From assembly GCA_900541395.1 (NCBI GenBank), contig UQJT01000043.1, positions 1 to 18,996 of the forward strand: 18,996 bases of DNA. The letters run 5' to 3'. Each line of letters begins with the position of its first letter. Within the stretch, counting starts at the first letter, position 1. Position numbers and translations under genes: made by a program. The stretch comes from an uncultured Desulfovibrio sp. (lineage in GTDB: Bacteria; Desulfobacterota; Desulfovibrionia; Desulfovibrionales; Desulfovibrionaceae). This document shows positions 13,371 to 18,996 of the stretch, one piece after another. The notes beneath the pieces were generated by a model. The model worked only from the letters and a program-made list of their open reading frames with translations, was not told where the DNA came from and did no database searches.

Positions 13371-14267
13371 ATGACCGACTGTTCGTCCGGTTCCGGCGCG
13401 GCGAAACGGCCGCCCACCATTCTCGACATTATCAATGCAAAAAACGTGCGCAAACTGGTCATGCTTACCGCCTATGACGCGCCGGGCGCCCGCATTGCCG
13501 AGGCGGGCGGCGCCGATTTGATTCTGGTGGGAGATTCGGCGGCCATGACCGTGCTTGGCCGTCCGGACACCAACAGCATAAGCATGGACGAAATGCTGCA
13601 TCACGCCCGCGCGGTGACCGCCGCCGCGCGCAGCGCGCTGGTGGTGGGCGATATGCCGTTTCTGTCCTATGAAAGCGGCCCGGACGACGCTTTGCGCAAC
13701 GCGGGCAGATTTTTCCGCGAGGCGGGCATACGGGCGCTCAAACTGGAAGGAGGCAGGCAAATCGTGCCCCAAATCAAGGCTCTGGTCGACGCGGGCATTC
13801 CGGTCATGGGGCATCTGGGCCTCACGCCCCAGCGGGCCGCCATGCTCGGCGGCTTCAAGGCCCAGGCCCGCACGGCCGAGGGAGCGCAAAAGCTGCTGGA
13901 AGACGCTCTGGCTCTGGAGGATGCGGGCTGCTTCGCCATGGTGCTGGAATGTGTGCCCGCTCCCGTGGCCGCCGCCGTAAGCGCCCGTTTGCGTATTCCG
14001 ACCATCGGCATCGGCGCCGGACCGGATTGCGACGGGCAGGTGTTGGTCTTCCACGACCTGCTCGGTCTGAGCGATTTTCGCCCGCGTTTCGCCAAAGCCT
14101 ACGCCGACCTGGGGCGCGTCGCCTCCGAAGCAGTGGCTGAATACGCCCGTGAGGTGCGGGAGGGAGCTTTTCCGGCGCCCGAGCATTGTTTCAGCATCCG
14201 GCCCGAGGAATGGCAAGCCTGGCAGACCAGGCTCGAAGCCGATTCCCGCGCGAACGGCAAAGAATAA
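13371..14267 (+). CDS. panB: 3-methyl-2-oxobutanoate hydroxymethyltransferase
   Basis: This 298-residue TIM-barrel enzyme makes ketopantoate from alpha-ketoisovalerate and 5,10-methylenetetrahydrofolate, the first committed step of pantothenate and coenzyme A synthesis. Active-site motifs are complete: LVGDSAAM (D55, S56, metal and substrate), VVGDMPF (D94), LKLEGG (K124, E126), MGHLGLTPQ (H148) and VLECVP with the catalytic E193. ATG 13371 has AGGAGG six bases upstream; the open frame to 13095 runs into the flagellin promoter region. The length is slightly above the usual 260-285, with about 10 extra residues at the N-terminus. panC and panD are not adjacent. The gene converges on the BPL_N-like gene. 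Confidence 0.97.
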   Translation: MTDCSSGSGAAKRPPTILDIINAKNVRKLVMLTAYDAPGARIAEAGGADLILVGDSAAMTVLGRPDTNSISMDEMLHHARAVTAAARSALVVGDMPFLSYESGPDDALRNAGRFFREAGIRALKLEGGRQIVPQIKALVDAGIPVMGHLGLTPQRAAMLGGFKAQARTAEGAQKLLEDALALEDAGCFAMVLECVPAPVAAAVSARLRIPTIGIGAGPDCDGQVLVFHDLLGLSDFRPRFAKAYADLGRVASEAVAEYAREVREGAFPAPEHCFSIRPEEWQAWQTRLEADSRANGKE

Positions 14268-14271
14268 GACA

Positions 14272-14314
14272 GGGCCGATCCCCCGTGATTGCATGCATTG
14301 CAGGGTATCGGCCC
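14272..14314 (+). terminator. possible terminator of panB
   Basis: Arms GGGCCGAT (14272-14279) and ATCGGCCC (14307-14314) enclose a loop with further self-complementary sequence around TGCATGCA. The structure starts five bases after the panB stop. No T-run follows, so it may be factor-dependent or act as a stability hairpin. Confidence 0.4.
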
Positions 14315-14390
14315 CCGGCGTACCCCGAAGGCGGCGCAACCTGGCAGAAAATCACGCTTTTCCCGGTCGACGATTTGATAAGGGCCGAGT

Positions 14391-15611
14391 CTAGAACAAA
14401 AGGCTTTCGAGGATATCCAGCAGTCGGCCGCACAGACCGCCGCCGGACATGGGAGAGCCGAACAGCATGTTCTTCTGATCAATAAGCAGGGCTTTGGGCA
14501 ACATGCCGGGCAGGGAATCATCCAGAGTATCGGCCAAGCGGCGGGCCAACAGCCAACTGCGCGCGGCCTGCCGAAAACGGGCAAACCCCGGCCGGAATTC
14601 CGGAAGCAGCTCCCGCCACCGGGCCACCCGGGCATGGGTGGGTTCCAGGGCAACGGCCGCGCCCAGGGCCGCGCGCAGGTTGTTGATTTGCCCGCCCGGC
14701 ACGCCCGGCTTCCACCCCATGAGCCAGGATGCGCGCCGGAACAACAGGCCCAGCGCGGCGGCCTGATTGATCAGGTCGGCCAGGTCGGCCCGAGCCTTCA
14801 ACAGATCGGCATCTTCCCAACGCACGGGCAGATCGTCCGGCCGCCAGGCGGGAATTTTCACTCCCGCCAGGGATTCGCCGGTCCATTGCTCCAGAATATG
14901 CAAAAACCAACGGTTGGCGCCATCCGCTCCGCTGCTCCCGTCCTGTTCGGCCGGAGGCGTTTCCAGGTGACTGTAACTGATCAGCCAGGAGCCCCGGCCC
15001 CGCGTTCCCGTCGCCACACAGGGCTGATTGTCAAGCAACGTGGGGCGCAGGTCCACCCCGTATACGGCGCGCCACTCCGCCAGCACTTCCGGGGGCAACA
15101 ACGCCAGAGCCATATCCTCCACGTACAGGTCCGGACCGGGCGCGCGGTAGCGGGCCAACACCTCCACGTCGCCCGCGCCCTCTTCAAAGCGTCCCGGCCA
15201 CCACACCGGCAGCAAGGCCTGAGTCATGCCCTCGGGAACCAGGGGATGCGCGGCCACAGAGCACTCCACCCGGCCCGACACGCGGTGCTGCCAGCGGTCG
15301 TCGCCTATGGTCGCCCGGCCCCAGGGGCACAAGCCCAAGCCTCCGGACAGAGCCAGTCCCGCCCCGCCGCAAAAGCCCAGATAATGGCCGCCCCGTTCCA
15401 CGTGAAGACGTACGGCCTCAAGCCCGGCTTGCCCCAGTCCCCGCGCCTTGACTCTGCCCGATCCGCCGGGCACCAGGAGAACCTTGCCAGACAAGCCGCC
15501 CTGCGCTATTTCTGATCCCTTGAGCAGACGATGGGGGAGCCCCGCCGCTTCCACGGCGTGCCGCGCCAGATAGCCCCACAGATGGGCTTCGTCCCACAGG
15601 ATATCGATCAC
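14391..15611 (-). CDS. BPL_N-domain (class I amidotransferase-like) protein of unknown function
   Basis: This 406-residue protein resembles the BPL_N family, named for the N-terminal part of some fungal biotin-protein ligases and related to class I glutamine amidotransferases. From the chosen start, the oxyanion strand VLLVPGGSG lies at about 44-52 and the nucleophile-elbow GFCGGAGLA at 79-87, with C81 as the candidate nucleophile. The C-terminal third (about 250-406) is helical, Arg/Leu/Ala-rich and unrecognised. No BirA catalytic domain is present. The start GTG 15611 is preferred because GGGAGG lies nine bases upstream; an in-frame TTG at 15647 has nothing comparable. It is divergent from valS and convergent with panB. 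Reaction and partner are unknown; a peptidase- or amidotransferase-like role is only inference. Confidence 0.8.
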   Translation of the reverse strand: MIDILWDEAHLWGYLARHAVEAAGLPHRLLKGSEIAQGGLSGKVLLVPGGSGRVKARGLGQAGLEAVRLHVERGGHYLGFCGGAGLALSGGLGLCPWGRATIGDDRWQHRVSGRVECSVAAHPLVPEGMTQALLPVWWPGRFEEGAGDVEVLARYRAPGPDLYVEDMALALLPPEVLAEWRAVYGVDLRPTLLDNQPCVATGTRGRGSWLISYSHLETPPAEQDGSSGADGANRWFLHILEQWTGESLAGVKIPAWRPDDLPVRWEDADLLKARADLADLINQAAALGLLFRRASWLMGWKPGVPGGQINNLRAALGAAVALEPTHARVARWRELLPEFRPGFARFRQAARSWLLARRLADTLDDSLPGMLPKALLIDQKNMLFGSPMSGGGLCGRLLDILESLLF

Positions 15612-15691
15612 GGCTTTCCGCCTCCCGCCGCCTATCGTTACGCACAACCCGTCCGTTCGGCAAGCCGGACGAACGGGAAAGCGCGAAAATC

Positions 15692-15720
15692 GTTCACGGC
15701 CGTCCGGCAGCGCCGTGAAC
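15692..15720. other. hairpin in the divergent region upstream of valS
   Basis: Perfect 9-bp arms GTTCACGGC (15692-15700) and GCCGTGAAC (15712-15720) carry an 11-base loop, 86 bases before the valS start. It could be a leader structure or an operator. No T-box specifier and terminator arrangement is recognisable. Confidence 0.35.
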
Positions 15721-15805
15721 TGTCCATGCTTTTCAGACCGTCGACTTGCCGCAACGGCCCTTTTTCTCCCCCAACAGACAACCGCACCAACTTCCGGAGT
15801 ATTCC

Positions 15806-18475
15806 ATGTCCGCGGATGCCCTGCCCAAAGCTTACGAACCGCACGAAACCGAAGCGCGCTGGCGCGCCCACTGGGAAGAAGCTCATACCTTCACTCCGGA
15901 CATGGACGGTCCGGGCGAACCCTACTCCATCGTCATCCCGCCGCCCAACGTGACGGGGGCGCTGCACATCGGGCACGCCCTGAACCAGACGCTGCAGGAC
16001 GTATTATGCCGCCATGCCCGCCAGAAGGGAAAAAAAGTGCTGTGGATACCCGGCACGGACCACGCGGGCATTTCCACCCAGAACGTGGTGGAACGCGCTC
16101 TGGCCAAGGAAGGCAAGTCCCGCCACGACCTGGGGCGCGAGGCCTTTATCGGGCAGGTGTGGAAGTGGAAGGAAGAATACGGCCACCGCATCCTCAACCA
16201 GATCAAAGGATTGGGCTCCTCGGTGGACTGGACGCGCGAAGCCTTCACCATGGATGCCAACCTGGCCCGCGCGGTGCGCAAGGTCTTCGTGCAACTCTAT
16301 AACGAAGGGTTGATTTACAAGGGCAAATATATCGTCAACTGGTGTCCGCGCTGTCACACGGCCCTGGCCGACGACGAAGTGGAACACGAGGGGCGCAAAG
16401 GCAAGTTGTGGCACGTGCGCTACGACCTGGCGGACGGCTCGGGCTCCGTTACCATCGCCACCACCCGGCCCGAAACCATTTTGGGCGACTCGGCCGTATG
16501 CGTGCATCCCGACGATGAACGCTATGCCCATCTGGTGGGCAAAACCGTTGTCGTCCCGGTGGTAAACCGCCCCGTGCCCATCATCGCCGACCGTTACGTG
16601 GACCGTGAATTCGGCTCGGGCGCGCTTAAAGTCACCCCCTGCCACGACCCCAACGACTGGAACCTGGGGCATAGCCACCACCTGGACTTCATCCAGGTCA
16701 TCGACGACAACGGCAAAATGGCTGCGGACCCCGAGGGCGCGGCCATTACGGGAAAATACGCGGGCATGACCCGCGAGGCCTGCCGCGAATGCATCGTCGA
16801 AGACCTGAGAGCCTCGGGTCATCTGGTGCGCGAAGAGGACATGGAACACAGCGTAGGCGTATGCTATCGCTGCAAAACGGTCATCGAACCTTACGTGTCC
16901 ACCCAGTGGTTCGTGGCCACCACCAAAATGGCCCCCCAGGCCCGCGCCGCCGTACCCGACCTGATCCGGATATTTCCGGACTCCTGGATCAAAACCTATT
17001 ATAATTGGCTGGACAATATCCGCGACTGGTGCATCAGCCGTCAGATTTGGTGGGGGCACCGCATCCCGGCCTGGACCTGCGCGGACTGCGGCGAAATCAT
17101 CGTGTCCGAAACCGACCCTTCCCGGTGCCCCAAGTGCGGCGGTTCGCGCCTGGAGCAGGACCCGGACGTGCTCGACACCTGGTTTTCATCCGCGCTGTGG
17201 CCTTTTTCGACTATGGGATGGCCGGAATCGACCAAGGAACTCGCCACGTTCTATCCCACCAGCGTACTGGTCACGGCCTTCGATATCCTGTTCTTCTGGG
17301 TGGCCCGCATGATCATGATGGGGCAGCACTTCATGGGTGAGGTGCCCTTCCGCCACGTTTACATCCACGCTCTGGTGCGCGACGCCCAGGGCCGCAAGAT
17401 GTCGAAATCGCTGGGCAACGGCATCGATCCAATGGAGATGATCGACAAATACGGCGCGGACGCCCTGCGCTTTACCCTGACGGCCTTCGCCGCCATGGGA
17501 CGCGACATCCGCATGTCCGAAGAGCGCATCGAAGGTTACCGTCACTTTATCAACAAGTTGTGGAACGCCACGCGCTTCGCCCTCATGAACCTGCCCGAAA
17601 CCGCCCCCGCCCCGGTGGATCTGGGCGCGGTGCGCGGGCTGCACCACCGCTGGATTCTGCATCGTCTGGAAACGATTAAAAAGGAAAACGACGCCGCGTT
17701 GGACGCCTATCGCTTCAATGACGCGGCTCAGGGCCTTTATAAATTCCTGTGGAACGAGTTTTGCGATTGGTATTTGGAACTGATCAAGGGCGACATGAAA
17801 GAGGACGGCCCAGCCAAGGCCGAAGCCCAATACGTGCTCTATACCGTGCTGCGTGAACTTTTGCTTCTGCTTCACCCCATGATCCCCTTTGTCACGGCCG
17901 AACTGTGGCAGGCCCTGCCCGGCCAGGCCGGTTCGGACCTTGCCGTGCAGCCGGGTCCGGCGGCCCGGCCGGGCTGCGAGCGACCGGACGACGCCGAGGC
18001 CATGCTTTTCCTGCAGGAAGCCGTCAGCGCCATCCGTACCATCCGGGCCGAACTGAACATCAACCCTTCGTACAAGCTCACCGTGCTTCTGCGGCCGGTG
18101 GACGAAGCCCAGGCGGCTCTGCTGGAACGCGGCCGCCCCTGGTTCATAAGTCTGGCCCGTCTGGAGACTCTGGTCGTCGACGCCGCCGAACATGCGCCCA
18201 AAGCTTCGGCCAGCAACGTGGTGCGCGGCTGCGAAGTCATCGTGCACCTGTCGGGCGCGGTGGACTTCCAGGCCGAACTGGCCCGTCTGGACAAGGAGTT
18301 GGGAAAAACAGCCAAAGATTTGGAGGCGCTATCCAAAAAACTTGCCAACGAGGGCTTCATCAGCCGCGCGCCGGCCGCCGTAGTGGAGCAAGAACGCGCC
18401 CGCTACGCCGATCTGACGGACAAGCGGGACAAAATGCTGGCGCTGCAAAAACGCTTTAAAGAGGTGACGGAATAA
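15806..18475 (+). CDS. valS: valine--tRNA ligase
   Basis: This 889-residue class Ia aminoacyl-tRNA synthetase attaches valine to tRNA-Val in the cytoplasm. The HIGH motif is at 54-57 within PPPNVTGALHIGHALN, and KMSKS is at 531-535 (GRKMSKSLGNGIDP). The editing domain lies between, with TTRPETILGDSAVCVHPDD. The zinc-ribbon-like cysteines CADC and CPKC follow from about residue 425. WWGHRIPAW and DTWFSSALWPFSTMGWP are typical for ValRS. The C-terminal coiled coil (about 815-889) is charged and helical, as usual. ATG 15806 has GGAG six bases upstream, while the longer frame to 15746 lacks a site. The length is normal. It is monocistronic or followed by the glycosyltransferase gene 64 bases later. 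Confidence 0.98.
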   Translation: MSADALPKAYEPHETEARWRAHWEEAHTFTPDMDGPGEPYSIVIPPPNVTGALHIGHALNQTLQDVLCRHARQKGKKVLWIPGTDHAGISTQNVVERALAKEGKSRHDLGREAFIGQVWKWKEEYGHRILNQIKGLGSSVDWTREAFTMDANLARAVRKVFVQLYNEGLIYKGKYIVNWCPRCHTALADDEVEHEGRKGKLWHVRYDLADGSGSVTIATTRPETILGDSAVCVHPDDERYAHLVGKTVVVPVVNRPVPIIADRYVDREFGSGALKVTPCHDPNDWNLGHSHHLDFIQVIDDNGKMAADPEGAAITGKYAGMTREACRECIVEDLRASGHLVREEDMEHSVGVCYRCKTVIEPYVSTQWFVATTKMAPQARAAVPDLIRIFPDSWIKTYYNWLDNIRDWCISRQIWWGHRIPAWTCADCGEIIVSETDPSRCPKCGGSRLEQDPDVLDTWFSSALWPFSTMGWPESTKELATFYPTSVLVTAFDILFFWVARMIMMGQHFMGEVPFRHVYIHALVRDAQGRKMSKSLGNGIDPMEMIDKYGADALRFTLTAFAAMGRDIRMSEERIEGYRHFINKLWNATRFALMNLPETAPAPVDLGAVRGLHHRWILHRLETIKKENDAALDAYRFNDAAQGLYKFLWNEFCDWYLELIKGDMKEDGPAKAEAQYVLYTVLRELLLLLHPMIPFVTAELWQALPGQAGSDLAVQPGPAARPGCERPDDAEAMLFLQEAVSAIRTIRAELNINPSYKLTVLLRPVDEAQAALLERGRPWFISLARLETLVVDAAEHAPKASASNVVRGCEVIVHLSGAVDFQAELARLDKELGKTAKDLEALSKKLANEGFISRAPAAVVEQERARYADLTDKRDKMLALQKRFKEVTE

Positions 18476-18481
18476 GCGCAC

Positions 18482-18508
18482 GCCGGGGGCGGAGCCTCCG
18501 CTCCCGGC
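18482..18508 (+). terminator. hairpin after valS
   Basis: A 12-bp stem (18482-18493/18497-18508, one G-T pair) with a three-base loop begins six bases after the valS stop. The sequence after it (GCTCCTCTCGG) has no T-run, so read-through into the next gene is plausible. Confidence 0.45.
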
Positions 18509-18539
18509 GCTCCTCTCGGCGGGACGAAAACGAATTACA

Positions 18540-18996
18540 GTGAACATTGTCTGCATAAGCTGCAATCTGGCCCCGGCTTTCAGCCGTCTGGGGCACAATG
18601 TGCGTAGCGTAACGCCCGGCCCCGGCGTGGTGGACGCGCGCACGTTGTTGGCCGATCTCGACGCCATGCCCGATCTCCTGTTCCAACAGGAACATTTGGG
18701 AGATCGCACCTTTCTCAGCCATCTGGAAGAGGTGCCCTGCCTCAAAGCCTTCTGGGCGCTGGAAGCCCATTTAAACGTTCACTGGCATAAATATTACACC
18801 CGCCTTTTCGACGTGGTGTTCACGCCGCATCTTTCCCTGTTTCGCCACATGCCGCCCGAATGGACGCCGCCTCGTCCGGCCCCTCTGGCCATGTGCGGCC
18901 ACGCCGTACTTCAGCACCTGGATGACATGCAGGCCGCCCATCTCGTCCTCGCCGTAGACCACGGACTCCACATCCGCCAGGTCGTCGGAAATGGTG
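18540..18996 (+). CDS. probable glycosyltransferase, 5' part (continues past the window edge)
   Basis: From GTG 18540 the frame stays open to the edge (152 codons). The first ~120 residues (MNIVCISCNLAP..., LLFQQEHLGDRTFL, KAFWALEAHLNVHWHKYY, LFDVVFTPHLSLF) resemble the N-terminal half of glycosyltransferase-like proteins of the Desulfovibrio type that modify surface structures or flagellin; this is recognition by pattern only. No strong ribosome binding site is seen; ATG codons further in are too late. From about 18900 the plus-frame reading stops looking like that family, while the minus strand reads well (see findings), so the gene may be disrupted or joined to another. The start, and whether the gene is intact, are uncertain. 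Confidence 0.6.
   Translation, partial: MNIVCISCNLAPAFSRLGHNVRSVTPGPGVVDARTLLADLDAMPDLLFQQEHLGDRTFLSHLEEVPCLKAFWALEAHLNVHWHKYYTRLFDVVFTPHLSLFRHMPPEWTPPRPAPLAMCGHAVLQHLDDMQAAHLVLAVDHGLHIRQVVGNG
18895..18996 (-). other. possible end of a minus-strand gene entering from the right
   Basis: Read on the minus strand from the edge, the frame gives TISDDLADVESVVYGEDE and then MGGLHVIQVLKYG, with codons typical of GC-rich genes. After about 18895 it continues in frame with rare-looking AGG/CGG codons, until a stop at 18771 inside the glycosyltransferase. I do not recognise the protein. It may be the real coding strand here, or chance. Confidence 0.3.

Noticed and set aside
15612..15805. T-box riboswitch before valS
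   Set aside because: Only a 9-bp hairpin is visible; no T-box sequence, specifier loop or paired terminator/antiterminator was seen.
16004..17059. 351-codon minus-strand open frame, and a similar one at 17186-18247
   Set aside because: Both are antisense shadows of valS.

Overview
The window looks like chromosomal DNA of a GC-rich Gram-negative bacterium, most probably a member of the Desulfovibrionaceae. This is inferred from the short flagellins, the gene styles (BPL_N-like protein, HD-GYP protein, DHLNxHW-type glycosyltransferase) and the codon use; no taxonomic marker gene is present. There are twelve complete protein-coding genes and one gene cut by the right edge. No rRNA, tRNA or CRISPR array was seen.

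Layout: 1-298 is non-coding and packed with inverted repeats. A minus-strand block follows: an AT-rich GNAT acetyltransferase (299-742), a protein with a degenerate and an intact HD-GYP domain (818-2020), and an arginine-dependent acid-resistance operon, adiC (antiporter, 4524-6110) then adiA (arginine decarboxylase, 2199-4493). A palindrome sits inside the predicted adiC promoter. Divergent from it is a membrane LTA-synthase-family phosphoglycerol transferase (6377-8458), whose promoter position suggests a leaderless mRNA. It converges on flagellin 1 (8625-9503) across a strong bidirectional terminator.

The middle contains moaA (9728-10723, +), a 286-bp MITE-like element with terminal inverted repeats and an 8-bp target duplication (10748-11033), an exported metallo-beta-lactamase-fold protein (11106-11948, -) and flagellin 2 (12221-13111, -). 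The two flagellins are close paralogues in the same orientation. Each has its own sigma-28-type promoter, and they share a 78-bp perfectly identical stretch. They bracket moaA, the MITE and the MBL gene as a direct repeat.

The right part has panB (13371-14267, +), a BPL_N/class-I-amidotransferase-like protein (14391-15611, -), valS (15806-18475, +) and the 5' part of a probable glycosyltransferase (18540 to edge). In the last ~90 bases of that gene the likely coding strand appears to switch.

Functionally, AdiC/AdiA form an arginine/agmatine proton-consuming cycle. The flagellins are filament subunits that keep residues recognised by TLR5 in other bacteria. MoaA, PanB and ValS are housekeeping enzymes. 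The less ordinary items are the MITE, promoter-embedded palindromes at adiC and the MBL gene, the extended AdiC C-terminus, the non-canonical metal motif of the MBL protein, and the strand switch at the right edge. I saw no obvious novel multi-gene system such as a defence island.
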